Positions 25,895 through 35,477 are shown, numbered from the stretch's first letter. The stretch: DNA of 64,000 nt from Salinimicrobium marinum (GCF_014651535.1 NZ_BMXB01000014.1:1-64000), one strand, 5' to 3'. Translations and numbers: made by a program. Notes: generated by a model from the sequence alone, not told the origin.

Positions 25895-26860
25895 TTAGAG
25901 GAGTTTTACAGCATCTTTTGCAAAATAACTTGCAATCATCTGGGCGCCTGCCCGTTTAATAGCCGTTAGCTGCTCCAGAACCACGGCGTCGTGATCCAGC
26001 CAACCTTTTTCTGAAGCTGCCTTTATCATGGCATATTCCCCACTCACCTGGTACACTGCTACCGGCACGTTTACCGTATTTCTAATATCCCGCACAATGT
26101 CCAGGTAACAAAGCCCCGGCTTTATCATCACAATGTCGGCTCCTTCTTCAATATCCAACAAGGTTTCTTTGATGGCTTCATCGCGATTGGCAGGATCCAT
26201 CTGGTAGGTTTTTTTATCCCCGAATCCCGGCGCAGAATCCAGCGCATCCCGGAAAGGACCATAAAATGCCGATGCATATTTTGCGCTGTAGCTCATGATC
26301 CCGGCAGTGTCGAAACCTTCTTTTTCCAGCAGTTCCCGAATGGTCTTTATCCTACCGTCCATCATATCGCTAGGCGCGACAAACTCGGCTCCTGCCTGTA
26401 CATGAGAAAGTGACATTTTAGCAAGAACTTCTTTGGTGGGGTCATTAAGGATACGTCCATTTTCCACGATTCCGTCGTGTCCGTAAGAGGAGTAGGGATC
26501 TAGTGCAACATCAGTCATCACCACCATTTCCGGAACTGCGTTTTTGACGGTTTTTACCGCCCGCTGCATGAGTCCGTCCTTATTTAATGCTTCGGTTCCT
26601 TTGTTATCCTTAAGATCATCGGGTACTTTCACAAAAAGTAAAACCGATTTTAATCCGAGGCTCCACAATTCCTTCACTTCCTTCTCCAGCAAATCCAGGC
26701 TATACCTGAAATAATTGGGCATGGAAGAAATTTCTTCTTTCACGTTTTTTCCCTCCACCACAAACAGCGGAACAATGAAATCATTCGGAGTGATGGCAGT
26801 TTCCCGCACCAGGCTTCTCACTGCTTCACTCGTTCTTAATCTTCGGTTTCTTATTAACAT
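25895..26860 (-). CDS. hemB: Porphobilinogen synthase (delta-aminolevulinic acid dehydratase)
   Basis: This 321-residue enzyme joins two 5-aminolevulinate molecules into porphobilinogen. Both Schiff-base lysines are visible (MSYSAKYASAFYGP and IVMIKPGL), and VSGEYAMIKAA carries the Mg-binding Glu. The zinc-cysteine motif of animal and E. coli enzymes is replaced by DVALDPYSSYGHDG, so this is a zinc-independent, Mg-type HemB. It is the last gene of the - strand haem cluster, 96 bp after hemF. Confidence 0.96.
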   Translation of the reverse strand: MLIRNRRLRTSEAVRSLVRETAITPNDFIVPLFVVEGKNVKEEISSMPNYFRYSLDLLEKEVKELWSLGLKSVLLFVKVPDDLKDNKGTEALNKDGLMQRAVKTVKNAVPEMVVMTDVALDPYSSYGHDGIVENGRILNDPTKEVLAKMSLSHVQAGAEFVAPSDMMDGRIKTIRELLEKEGFDTAGIMSYSAKYASAFYGPFRDALDSAPGFGDKKTYQMDPANRDEAIKETLLDIEEGADIVMIKPGLCYLDIVRDIRNTVNVPVAVYQVSGEYAMIKAASEKGWLDHDAVVLEQLTAIKRAGAQMIASYFAKDAVKLL

Positions 26861-26956
26861 GATTATCGTATTTGTTTACAGTTTTCCGTTGAAGGATTCA
26901 CTGTTTTACTATAATTGAATTTGGTTTTATCAACCATTCACCACTAACCACTTCTT

Positions 26957-27859
26957 TCACACCCACTCCCTTGGCTCTTTTAACACCTTCAGCAATTTCT
27001 CTTCTTCACTTCCTTCTTCCGGCTGATGGTCATACACCCACTGTACATGTGGCGGTAAACTCATCAAGATACTCTCAATTCTTCCGTTGGTTTTTAATCC
27101 GAAGAGGGTGCCTTTGTCGTGTACCAGGTTAAATTCCACATACCTGCCACGGCGAATTTCCTGCCAATTCCTGTTTTCTTCGGAATAAGAAAGTTCCTTT
27201 CTTCGCTCCACTATTGGTACATATGCACTTAGAAAACTATCACCAATATCGGTGACGAATTTATACCAGTCATCTACAGACATTTCTTCGGAAAGTTTAC
27301 AGTAATCAAAAAACAATCCGCCAATTCCCCGGGCTTCATCCCTATGGGAATTCCAGAAATATAGATCACACCTCTTTTTATAATCGGGATAAAAATCCGG
27401 ATTATGTCGGTCACAAGCCGATTTGCAAACGTGATGAAAATGCCGGGCGTCTTCTTCAAATAAATAATACGGAGTTAAATCCTGGCCGCCACCAAACCAT
27501 TGATCTACCAAAGTTCCGTCTTTTTCGTACATTTCAAAGTACCGCCAGTTGGCGTGAACTGTTGGGACCATAGGATTTTTAGGGTGTAGCACGAGACTTA
27601 GTCCGCAGGCATAGAAATCTACATCTCCCACTCCAAAATGCTGCTGCATTGCAGGTGCTAAAGGTCCGAATACCCTCGAAATATTGACTCCGCCTTTTTC
27701 GAAAACAGTTCCGTTTTCAATCACGCGTGTTCTTCCGCCTCCGCCTTCAGGTCGGTCCCACAAATCTTCTCTAAAAACTGCTTTTCCATCAACCTCTTCC
27801 AGTTTGGAGGTAATGGTATCCTGTAAATCCTGTATGTAAGCGTAAAATTTCTCCTTCAT
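26957..27859 (-). CDS. hemF: Oxygen-dependent coproporphyrinogen III oxidase
   Basis: This 300-residue enzyme decarboxylates coproporphyrinogen III to protoporphyrinogen IX using O2. Family landmarks are PEGGGGRTRVIENG (about 37-50), VPTVHANWRYFE, QWFGGGQDLTPYYL and EIRRGRYVEFNLVHDKGT. Its presence means aerobic haem synthesis; no oxygen-independent hemN is in the window. It follows the DUF6973 gene by 6 bp. Confidence 0.96.
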   Translation of the reverse strand: MKEKFYAYIQDLQDTITSKLEEVDGKAVFREDLWDRPEGGGGRTRVIENGTVFEKGGVNISRVFGPLAPAMQQHFGVGDVDFYACGLSLVLHPKNPMVPTVHANWRYFEMYEKDGTLVDQWFGGGQDLTPYYLFEEDARHFHHVCKSACDRHNPDFYPDYKKRCDLYFWNSHRDEARGIGGLFFDYCKLSEEMSVDDWYKFVTDIGDSFLSAYVPIVERRKELSYSEENRNWQEIRRGRYVEFNLVHDKGTLFGLKTNGRIESILMSLPPHVQWVYDHQPEEGSEEEKLLKVLKEPREWV

Positions 27860-27865
27860 TTCGGT

Positions 27866-28351
27866 TTAGTTTTCAATAAAAACCAGGTTATTCTTTGCTC
27901 TTTCAATGTTTTTTACTTCGGAAATCTTTACGGCATCTTTCAACTTTCCCATCAGAATTATAACAATATCAATTCTTTCTGAAACGTGTTCTTTAAACAA
28001 TGATCTTCCCACCAGATTATTATGCAGATCCATTCTTTGTGCCAGTTCCTTGTTTGGGGCCAGCCTTTCGTGCAAATCGGTTATTTTTTTGCTCCAGTGC
28101 ATCACTTTCTCTGCAGAACCTGAAATTCGGTAACATTTTTCACAGATCAAAAAATTCCATAGCGCATGCCTAAATGCATTTGCCGGAGTATTCTTGTGAT
28201 GTGCTTTTCCGAAGTTGCTGTTGCAAATCTGGATGGTTTTTCTGGTAGCATTCAGCGTAGGAATTATAAACAGCGGCTTCTGAATGAACACCTTTGACAG
28301 CGTAAACAGCTGATGAAAATTTGAGCTTTTAATCCTCGCCGCGATGGTCAT
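27866..28351 (-). CDS. DUF6973-like protein inside the haem operon
   Basis: This 161-residue protein has a conserved core NAFRHALWNFLI (about 57-68), W-x8-HE (about 86-95) and MDLHNNLVGR (about 107-116). The ordered His, Glu, Asp and Asn residues suggest a metal-dependent alpha-helical enzyme fold. The family, which I take to be DUF6973, has no known activity. It overlaps hemE by 1 bp (TAATG) and precedes hemF by 6 bp, so it is cotranscribed with haem genes. Confidence 0.7.
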   Translation of the reverse strand: MTIAARIKSSNFHQLFTLSKVFIQKPLFIIPTLNATRKTIQICNSNFGKAHHKNTPANAFRHALWNFLICEKCYRISGSAEKVMHWSKKITDLHERLAPNKELAQRMDLHNNLVGRSLFKEHVSERIDIVIILMGKLKDAVKISEVKNIERAKNNLVFIEN

Positions 28352-29382
28352 TAGTTCCCGTGCTTATATTCTTTCACGGCATCAACAAAGGCCTGTGCAT
28401 TTTCCACCGGAATATTTGGCAATATTCCGTGACCGAGGTTGACGATGTATTTATCTTTTCCGAATTCGTTGATCATATCGTGCACCATTCCTTTAATTAT
28501 CTCAGGAGGTGAGAAAAGTCGGCTGGGATCAAAATTTCCCTGTAAGGTAATTTCTCCTCCGGTAAGTTCCCTTGCTGTTTTTGGAGAACATGTCCAGTCT
28601 ACTCCAAGTGCCGAAGCGCCAGATTTTGCCATTTCATCCAGGGCAAACCAGCAACCTTTTCCGAAGGCGATCACGGGAATATCGTTTTTTAGAGCATCAA
28701 TGATCTGCTGAATATATTTCCATGAAAATTCCTTATAATCGGCCGGAGAAAGCATTCCGCCCCAGGAATCGAACACTTGAACTGCATCCACACCGGCTGC
28801 TACTTTGGCTTTCAAGTAAGAAATAGTAGTGTCGGTAATCTTCTGAAGCAATAAATGTGCAGCTTGCGGATTGGTAAAGCAAAACTGCTTGGCAATATCG
28901 AAATTCTTTGAGCCCTGTCCCTGAACTGCATAGCAAAGAATGGTCCAGGGAGAACCGGCAAACCCGATTAACGGTACTTCGTTATTCAGCTCCTTTTTAG
29001 TCATTTTAATTGCTTCGAGCACATATCCTAAAGTTTCTTCAACATCAGGAACATTGACTTTATGCACATCTTCCATGGATCGTACCGGATTTGGTAACCA
29101 GGGACCAACTCCCGGTTTCATTTCCACTTCGATGTTCATGGCCTGTGGTACCACCAGGATGTCACTGAACAAAATAGCAGCATCGGTCCCTATTTGTTTT
29201 ATGGGCATAATGGTAATTTCAGTAGCCAGTTCAGGCGTACGGCAACGGGTGAAAAAATCATATTTTTCCTTCAGCTTCATGAAATCGGGGAGGTAGCGTC
29301 CCGCCTGGCGCATCATCCACACCGGAGGTCTTTCTACAGATTCTCCTTTTAAAGCTCTAAGAAATAAGTCGTTTTTTATCAT
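28351..29382 (-). CDS. hemE: Uroporphyrinogen decarboxylase
   Basis: This 343-residue enzyme converts uroporphyrinogen III to coproporphyrinogen III. Diagnostic motifs are [16 protein letters not shown] (about 19-34), [20 protein letters not shown] with the substrate loop, [10 protein letters not shown], and the C-terminal NLGHGILP. Length is normal. Between it and hemD lie 59 bp. Confidence 0.96.
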   Translation of the reverse strand: MIKNDLFLRALKGESVERPPVWMMRQAGRYLPDFMKLKEKYDFFTRCRTPELATEITIMPIKQIGTDAAILFSDILVVPQAMNIEVEMKPGVGPWLPNPVRSMEDVHKVNVPDVEETLGYVLEAIKMTKKELNNEVPLIGFAGSPWTILCYAVQGQGSKNFDIAKQFCFTNPQAAHLLLQKITDTTISYLKAKVAAGVDAVQVFDSWGGMLSPADYKEFSWKYIQQIIDALKNDIPVIAFGKGCWFALDEMAKSGASALGVDWTCSPKTARELTGGEITLQGNFDPSRLFSPPEIIKGMVHDMINEFGKDKYIVNLGHGILPNIPVENAQAFVDAVKEYKHGN

Positions 29383-29441
29383 AGTATTTTTTTTTCGGGA
29401 ATTTCTCCTTTTTTAAAGGGTATTTTTTATTTCAAGCCTGT

Positions 29442-30134
29442 TCAGCTTTTACCAAAATATTTCACTACCTGTACGATCACATTTTCAATGGTGGGCTTTG
29501 TGGCAACGATGATATCACTGGTATGATTTCTTGCTTCTGAAGCAGTTGTTTTTCCAATACAAAAAGCAATGCTTCCAGATAGACCATTGACGGCACAATA
29601 ACTTCTTACTGCGCTGGGGCTAAAAAACAGTACTCCATCAAAGGTACGATCTATTTTCTTTTCAACTAAATGGGTGTCATACACTTCAACTTCAGAAATA
29701 CTGATTTTCTTCTGTCTTAGAAAATCAGGTAACTCAGGTCTTCTTTTCTTTCCGCAGAAAAAAATAAAATCTTCATTTGAATAACCGGAAGCTATTTTTT
29801 CGGCTAAATCCTGGCCATAGTTGGCAGTTTCTTTTACCTGGAGGCCATTTTGATTTAGAAAAGCTGCTGTTTTATCTCCGACGCAGAAAATATTTTTGGT
29901 GGATAAGTCCGGTTTTTTTTCCAGAACTATTCTAACCGTATTTTTACTTGTGAAAATGATGTTTTGGGGTAGCTCCTGGATTTCAAAAGCGATAGGAACA
30001 ATAGAAATAAGGTCATGCTCTACTACGCGGAGACCAGCATTTAAAAGCAATTCTTTTTGATTACGGGCCAGTTTCTTTGTGGAGAGGATGCTTACGCTCC
30101 CTTTTTTCTGTGCTATTCCGATTTTATTTTCCAT
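29442..30134 (-). CDS. hemD: Uroporphyrinogen-III synthase
   Basis: This 230-residue protein shows the two-lobed HemD pattern: LISIVPIAFE and FTSKNTVRIVLE in the first lobe, then FCGKKRRPELPDFL, VEVYDTH and the C-terminal FFSPSAVRSYC...ATKPTIENVI. HemD sequences are poorly conserved; the call rests mainly on the S/T-K-N-x-V and FSP-S-V motifs and its place after hemC. It closes the uroporphyrinogen III ring. Confidence 0.88.
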   Translation of the reverse strand: MENKIGIAQKKGSVSILSTKKLARNQKELLLNAGLRVVEHDLISIVPIAFEIQELPQNIIFTSKNTVRIVLEKKPDLSTKNIFCVGDKTAAFLNQNGLQVKETANYGQDLAEKIASGYSNEDFIFFCGKKRRPELPDFLRQKKISISEVEVYDTHLVEKKIDRTFDGVLFFSPSAVRSYCAVNGLSGSIAFCIGKTTASEARNHTSDIIVATKPTIENVIVQVVKYFGKS

Positions 30135-30149
30135 CTCCTTATGGCTGTA

Positions 30150-30284
30150 GGCTGTGTAAAAGCTCTTAAAAACGTTCTTCTGAAATTTATTTCAGAATCT
30201 ACTATTTTAGATTTTAATATTTTTTAGCACCTGAAAGTCCCTCATTTTCGGGAAAGGTCAACGTAATCTGACTTTTTAACAGTC
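30150..30284. repeat. MITE-like intergenic repeat, copy 2
   Basis: About 135 bp between hemC and hemD begins GGCTGTGTAAAAGCTC and ends ACTTTTTAACAGTC. It matches copy 1 (5790-5915) at both ends and in interior words such as TTCTGAA, AGAATCT and GGTCAACGTAA. It reaches the hemC stop codon and would lie in the hemC-hemD message. Confidence 0.6.
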
Positions 30285-31210
30285 TAATTTTTTTGGATTC
30301 TACCTATCGAATTTTTGATATCCTTCATCACTTCGGCTCCTCCACTTCTTAAAATTTCTTCGGCACAAGCTTTTCCGAAACCAGCTCTTTCAGAAGCAGG
30401 AATAGATTTTTCTACTTCAAATTTCTTTGAGCCATCTATGTTAAATAGTGCTCCTTTAAAATAAATGTTATTGTCTTCAATGGTAGCTAAAGCCCCAATG
30501 GGTGCAGTACAGCCTCCTTCTAGCGTGCGAAGAAATTCCCGTTCCAGGTGAACGCAAATCTGTGATTTTTCGTGATTAAGTGCAGAAAGTGCTTTTAAGC
30601 AGTAACTATCATCTTCTTTGGCGACTACTAACATGGCTCCCTGTGCCGGCGCCGGGATCATCCAGTCCAGGTCCATGTAGGATTCCGGTTTCAGATTGAT
30701 GCGTTCCAGGCCTGCAGCAGCGAAAATGGCACCGTTCCAGTCATTGTCTTCCAGTTTTTGAAGGCGGGTGTTTACATTTCCCCGAAGATCCACTACATTA
30801 TGATCTGGATACCTGTGAAGCCACTGTGCTTTTCTGCGCAGGCTTCCGGTGGCAATAGTTCCCCGGGAATTCAAAAAATCTGTTCCTTTATGAAGTAGGA
30901 TATCCTGTGTATGTGCTCTTTTTAAAACAGCTGCCTCAACTATTCCTTTAGGCAGGGCAGTCGGGACATCTTTCATGGAATGTACTGCAATGTCGATCTC
31001 ATTGGTCAACATGGCAATGTCCAGGGTTTTTGTGAAAATTCCGGTAATGCCGAATTCGTACAATGGCTTATCAAGAACCAGGTCTCCCTGGGATTTCACC
31101 GGAACAAGTTCGGTTTTATGACCTAACTTTTCCAGTGCACTTTTCACTGTATTTGCCTGCCACAGGGCAAGTTCACTGTCGCGGGTGCCTATTCTTATCA
31201 CTTTTGTCAT
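30284..31210 (-). CDS. hemC: Hydroxymethylbilane synthase
   Basis: This 308-residue porphobilinogen deaminase has IRIGTRDSELALWQAN (about 5-20), VHSMKDVPT, TGSLRRKAQ, LRGNVNTRL and the dipyrromethane-cofactor cysteine in EGGCTAPIGA (about 241-250). It polymerises four porphobilinogens. Its start overlaps the hemA stop by 4 bp (ATGA). Confidence 0.96.
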   Translation of the reverse strand: MTKVIRIGTRDSELALWQANTVKSALEKLGHKTELVPVKSQGDLVLDKPLYEFGITGIFTKTLDIAMLTNEIDIAVHSMKDVPTALPKGIVEAAVLKRAHTQDILLHKGTDFLNSRGTIATGSLRRKAQWLHRYPDHNVVDLRGNVNTRLQKLEDNDWNGAIFAAAGLERINLKPESYMDLDWMIPAPAQGAMLVVAKEDDSYCLKALSALNHEKSQICVHLEREFLRTLEGGCTAPIGALATIEDNNIYFKGALFNIDGSKKFEVEKSIPASERAGFGKACAEEILRSGGAEVMKDIKNSIGRIQKN

Positions 31211-32466
31211 TTCCGGACGGGTTCATCTAATTGAAACACCTTCTGGATAAGATCGATACTCTCATCGGTCATGTTGGAATCGCCTTTTAGGTGGTTCGCA
31301 AACTGATTCATGATTTTTTGTATGATTCGGTCGCTTACCACATCGGCATGCGCTTCGTTAAATCCGGAAATCTTTTTTCGCTGAAAATCAAGTTCTGCCT
31401 CTTTCATAGATTTCAGCTTTTTCTTCAAAGCTTTAATGGTGGGAGCGAACTTTCTGGTTTCAAGCCAGTTTATAAATTCAGCTTCAATTTCTTTATTAAT
31501 GGCCTGGGCAAAAGGAATCTGCTCTTTACGACGCTCCAGGGTCTCATCTGTCATTTTTGAAAGATGATCCAGGTGTATAAGTGTCACGCCGTCTAGTTCC
31601 TCCACATCATCTGAAACATTCTTGGGAATAGAAAGATCCAGGATCAATAAATCTTTTTTGTTGTAGATAAGTTCTTTGGTGATCGTTGGATTTTGAGCAC
31701 CGGTTGCAACAATGAGGATATCCGTTTTTCGGATTTCTTCAGGAAGATCTGCATAATCTTTTACACTTAGATCAAATTTCCCGGCAACCTTTTCAGCTTT
31801 ATTTTTAGTTCTATTGATAAGGGTGATCTTATTGTTTTTTGTATGCTTAATAAGATTTTCACAGGTGTTACGGCCAATTTTTCCTGTTCCAAAGAGCAGG
31901 ATATTCTTCTCTGCGGGATTACTAACGTTGTTTAATATGTATTGAACCGAGGCAAAGCTTACAGAAGTTACTCCGGAAGAGATGCGGGTTTCATTCTTAA
32001 TCTTCTTACTGGCCTGGATGACAGAATTTACCAGTCTTTCTAAAAACGGATTTGCTACCCCTACTTCTTTTGAGTGTACAAAAGCCAGTTTTAACTGACT
32101 AATGATCTCAAAGTCACCAAGAATCTGACTGTCAAGACCAGTTCCTACCCTAAACATGTGAGAAATAGCTTCTTTGTTTTTATAAACATAAGCTACCTTT
32201 TCAAATTCTTCAACAGTACCGTGGGTGTGCTCACACAACAGTTTTATTAACTGAAATGGGTGTTGAGCAAAGCCGTAAATCTCAGTTCTGTTACAAGTTG
32301 AAGTTACAATGATACCATCAATTCCTTCCTCTTTAGCTTGCTGAAGTAGCTTTTCCTTTCTTTCTTCGTCCAGGCTAAAATGTCCTCTAATCTCTGCATC
32401 TGCCTTTTTATAACTAAGGCCAATGGTATAAAAATGTGTTCCTCTTGAAATATTATAATCTTTCAT
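31207..32466 (-). CDS. hemA: Glutamyl-tRNA reductase
   Basis: This 419-residue enzyme makes glutamate-1-semialdehyde, the first committed step of C5-type haem synthesis. The catalytic Cys lies in TSTCNRTEIY; Rossmann motif LLFGTGKIGRNTCENL and GLDSQILGDFEI are intact. The frame is open upstream to a TTG at 32493, but that lies within the -7 box, so the ATG at 32466 (MKDYNISRGTHF) is chosen. hemL is not in the window. Confidence 0.95.
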   Translation of the reverse strand: MKDYNISRGTHFYTIGLSYKKADAEIRGHFSLDEERKEKLLQQAKEEGIDGIIVTSTCNRTEIYGFAQHPFQLIKLLCEHTHGTVEEFEKVAYVYKNKEAISHMFRVGTGLDSQILGDFEIISQLKLAFVHSKEVGVANPFLERLVNSVIQASKKIKNETRISSGVTSVSFASVQYILNNVSNPAEKNILLFGTGKIGRNTCENLIKHTKNNKITLINRTKNKAEKVAGKFDLSVKDYADLPEEIRKTDILIVATGAQNPTITKELIYNKKDLLILDLSIPKNVSDDVEELDGVTLIHLDHLSKMTDETLERRKEQIPFAQAINKEIEAEFINWLETRKFAPTIKALKKKLKSMKEAELDFQRKKISGFNEAHADVVSDRIIQKIMNQFANHLKGDSNMTDESIDLIQKVFQLDEPVRK

Positions 32467-32490
32467 GTACCTGATTAGGAATTCAACTAG

Positions 32491-32522
32491 CAAAATTAAT
32501 ATTAACTATTTTTAAAAAACAA
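32491..32522 (-). promoter_or_regulatory. Promoter of the haem operon
   Basis: On the - strand TTG (32522-32520) is followed after 21 nt by TAATTTTG (32498-32491), a full match to the Bacteroidota consensus. It lies 25 nt before the hemA ATG. Confidence 0.6.
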
Positions 32523-32593
32523 CGCTGGAGGGGTATTTTTTAACGCTGCACGTGATTTTATGCCGAAAACTGATTTTAATCATATATTTCAGC

Positions 32594-32639
32594 TAATTTT
32601 GTAGTGAGAATAGCTCTTTTAACCGTTCTAGTTTAGAAC
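32594..32639 (+). promoter_or_regulatory. Promoter and dyad upstream of the AraC regulator
   Basis: TAATTTTG at 32594-32601 fits the -7 consensus. Downstream, GTTCTA (32625-32630) and TAGAAC (32634-32639) form a 6-3-6 dyad within the predicted leader, followed by a further TTCTAAA. It could be an operator. Confidence 0.4.
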
Positions 32640-32667
32640 TATTCTAAATAAAGAAGCTCATGGACTG

Positions 32668-33564
32668 ATGGAAACACCTGAAAAAAATATCGCTGGAAGG
32701 TTTGTGGAGGAGATTAAACCCGAGGAAGGTTTTTATATCCTCAAATTCCGGAATGACACCGACGAACTTACCAGAATAGAGAAACATGTAGGAAGCAGTT
32801 ACATTCAATTTCATTTTGGAGGAAAGGGTGAAAATATATTCTCTTTCAATCAGGGAGGATATAAAGTTCCCCTGCTTGAAGAAAGTTCGCTGTTGCTTTA
32901 CAACCCAAAAAGAGATTTGCCTATAACGCTGGATCTTAAACAAAACTCCTGGGTGATTTCGCTGGTGATCTCCATAGAAAAATTTCATTCCCTTTTTTCA
33001 GAAGAAGCGGGTTATATCAGCTTTTTGAGTCTGGAGAACAGAGATAAGCAGTATTATAATGATGCTCCGCTTTCTCCATCCATGGTGATTGTGCTTAATC
33101 AGCTTTTGAATTCCAATATTGTTCCTTCTATTAAAAATCTGTATTACAAAGGGAAGGCTTACGAGCTTTTGAGTTTATATTTCAACAGGACCGAAGATGC
33201 CAATGTAGAGCAATGCCCATTTCTGGTAGATGAAGAGAACGTGCTCAAAATAAGAAAGGCTAAAGATATAGTGATTGCAAACATGGCCGAGCCGCCTTCC
33301 CTGCAGGAACTTTCAAATGAAATAGGTCTTAGCCTTAAAAAACTGAAGGAAGGTTTTAAACAAATCTATGGGGATTCTGTTTATAGTTTTCTTTTTGATT
33401 ACAAGATGGAATTTGCCCGTAGATTGTTGGATTCGGGTGATTATAATGTCAATGAAGTAGGATTGAAAATAGGCTACAGTACCTCCAGCCATTTCATCGC
33501 TGCCTTTAAAAAGAAATTTGGTACCACACCAAAAAAGTATATAATGTCATTACCTTCTAATTAA
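32668..33564 (+). CDS. AraC family transcriptional regulator
   Basis: This 298-residue protein has an N-terminal sensing domain (1-190) with no recognised ligand motif. The C-terminal double helix-turn-helix of AraC proteins (about 200-295) shows SLQELSNEIGLSLKKLKEGF, then VNEVGLKIGYSTSSHFIAAF and the closing KKFGTTPKKY. It is divergent from hemA with 200 bp between the starts, so control of the haem operon or its own operon is a reasonable guess. ThuA and hemH follow on the same strand. Confidence 0.88.
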   Translation: METPEKNIAGRFVEEIKPEEGFYILKFRNDTDELTRIEKHVGSSYIQFHFGGKGENIFSFNQGGYKVPLLEESSLLLYNPKRDLPITLDLKQNSWVISLVISIEKFHSLFSEEAGYISFLSLENRDKQYYNDAPLSPSMVIVLNQLLNSNIVPSIKNLYYKGKAYELLSLYFNRTEDANVEQCPFLVDEENVLKIRKAKDIVIANMAEPPSLQELSNEIGLSLKKLKEGFKQIYGDSVYSFLFDYKMEFARRLLDSGDYNVNEVGLKIGYSTSSHFIAAFKKKFGTTPKKYIMSLPSN

Positions 33565-33574
33565 TTTAAAAGCT

Positions 33575-34282
33575 ATGAGAACTTTCCTTATTATTTTAAT
33601 GCTGAATTTTTCATTTCTGAATGCACAGGAAAAAGAGGTGCTGGTATTCCATAAAACCGAAGGCTGGCATCATGAATCTATTCCCACAGGAATTAAAGCT
33701 GTTCAGGAACTGGGGGAGGAAAATAGTTTCAGAGTGACCGAAACAGATGATGCCGGTGCTTTTACAAAAGAAAACCTGGAAAAATTCGACCTTGTATTAT
33801 TTCTGAATACTTCAGGAAATGTACTGGATGAACACCAGCAGAGGGCGTTTAAGAACTACATGGAAACGGGAGGAAATTTCTTCGGAATCCATGCTGCTGC
33901 AGATACCGAGTTTGAATGGGAATGGTACGGCAAGCTGGTAGGTGCATATTTTGTTGACCATCCCGAGATACAGGAAGCAACAGTAAAGGTAGTGAAGCCA
34001 AATCACCCTACCGTGGCCCATTTACCTGAAAACTGGAACAGGACCGATGAATGGTATAACTATAGAAATATCAATCCTGCGATGGAAGTACTGCTATTGC
34101 TGGATGAAGATTCCTATGAAGGTGGAAAAAATGAAGGATTTCATCCTATTGCATGGTTTCGGGAACTTGAGGGTGGTGGAAGGACAGTTTATACTGGAGG
34201 TGGACATACAGATGAATCATATTTTGAAGAGAATTTCAGAGAGCATTTGCTACAGTGCATTTTATTTGCAATAGGGAAGTAG
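33575..34282 (+). CDS. ThuA-like domain protein, secreted
   Basis: This 235-residue protein has a signal peptide (MRTFLIILMLNFSFLNAQ) and a ThuA-like glutamine-amidotransferase-fold domain: VLVFHKTEGWHHESIP, GGNFFGIHAAADTEFEW, VDHPEIQEATV, the LPENWNRTDEWYNYR segment, and a C-terminal YTGGGHTDESY. ThuA-type domains are linked to carbohydrate use in Bacteroidota, with unclear chemistry. It lies 10 bp after the AraC gene and 98 bp before hemH. Confidence 0.85.
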   Translation: MRTFLIILMLNFSFLNAQEKEVLVFHKTEGWHHESIPTGIKAVQELGEENSFRVTETDDAGAFTKENLEKFDLVLFLNTSGNVLDEHQQRAFKNYMETGGNFFGIHAAADTEFEWEWYGKLVGAYFVDHPEIQEATVKVVKPNHPTVAHLPENWNRTDEWYNYRNINPAMEVLLLLDEDSYEGGKNEGFHPIAWFRELEGGGRTVYTGGGHTDESYFEENFREHLLQCILFAIGK

Positions 34283-34380
34283 CAACAGGTTTTTCTTTTA
34301 TGCTGCTATAAAAAACTATAATGAAACTGGATTGTTGCCTTTGTCTATTAATCCTATGTTTGTAATGAAAATAAAAAATT

Positions 34381-35415
34381 ATGAGTAAAGGCGTATTGCT
34401 TGTTAATCTTGGTTCCCCGGATAGTACAGATCCTAATGATGTGAAGAAATATCTCGATGAATTTCTCATGGATGAACGGGTTATTGATGTGCCATTTTGG
34501 GCGAGATCATTAATCGTAAGAGGAATTATTCTCAATACCAGGCCCAAAAAATCGGCTGAAGCTTATGAAAAGATCTGGTGGGAAGAAGGCTCTCCCTTGA
34601 TCGTTTTATCTGAAAGACTTCAGGAAAAGGTAAACGAACTTACTTCTGTGCCTGTCGCCCTGGCAATGCGATACGGGAAACCCAGCATTAAATCTGGTTT
34701 GCAGGAATTGCACGATCAGGGAGTAGATGAAGTTTTATTGTTTCCCCTGTATCCGCAGTTTGCAATGGCTACTACAGAAACCATTGTAGTGCTTGCTGAA
34801 GAACTTCGGAAAAAGGATTTCCCCAACATGGAATTTACTACCGTTCCTGCGTTTTACAACCATCCGGATTATATACGGGTGCTGGCAAACAGCATTTCCG
34901 AAAAACTAAAGGGGGTTGATTATGAGCATATTTTATTTTCGTACCACGGGGTTCCGAAACGGCATATCAGGAAGAGCGATATTACCAAATCGCATTGTAA
35001 AATAGACGGATCTTGCTGCCAGACGCCATCCCCGGCACATCAGTTCTGTTACCGTCACCAGTGTTATGAAACCACCCGGTTGGTGGCAGAATACCTGGAA
35101 CTGAAAAAAGAAACCTACACGGTTACTTTTCAGTCGCGTTTAGGATTTGATCCTTGGTTGCAGCCACCAACAGACAGGACGATAGAACGAATGGGCATCA
35201 ACGGAACTAAAAATTTAGCGGTAGTGACTCCGGCTTTTGTTTCAGATTGTCTGGAGACCCTGGAAGAGATTGCGATGGAAGGAAAAGAGATCTTCCATGA
35301 AGTTGGTGGGAAAGATTTTACCGTGGTTCCATGTCTCAATGATCGTGAGGACTGGGTGAAAGTCCTGGCCCGATGGGTGGATGAATGGGCTTTTTCGGAG
35401 CCGGTAAAAGCCTGA
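34381..35415 (+). CDS. hemH: Ferrochelatase
   Basis: This 344-residue enzyme inserts Fe2+ into protoporphyrin IX. Landmarks are KGVLLVNLGSPDST, the active-site ILFSYHGVPKRHI (His about 190), and TVTFQSRLGFDPWLQP with FVSDCLETLEEI. It carries a Cys-rich segment CKIDGSCCQTP...CYRHQCYET (about 204-228). It is the final step of the haem set in this region. Confidence 0.95.
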   Translation: MSKGVLLVNLGSPDSTDPNDVKKYLDEFLMDERVIDVPFWARSLIVRGIILNTRPKKSAEAYEKIWWEEGSPLIVLSERLQEKVNELTSVPVALAMRYGKPSIKSGLQELHDQGVDEVLLFPLYPQFAMATTETIVVLAEELRKKDFPNMEFTTVPAFYNHPDYIRVLANSISEKLKGVDYEHILFSYHGVPKRHIRKSDITKSHCKIDGSCCQTPSPAHQFCYRHQCYETTRLVAEYLELKKETYTVTFQSRLGFDPWLQPPTDRTIERMGINGTKNLAVVTPAFVSDCLETLEEIAMEGKEIFHEVGGKDFTVVPCLNDREDWVKVLARWVDEWAFSEPVKA

Positions 35416-35477
35416 TTTTTGTTTTTTCAGAATCTTTCCTGCTAATCTAACTTCAGAAAATTCTGCTCACAATTGGT

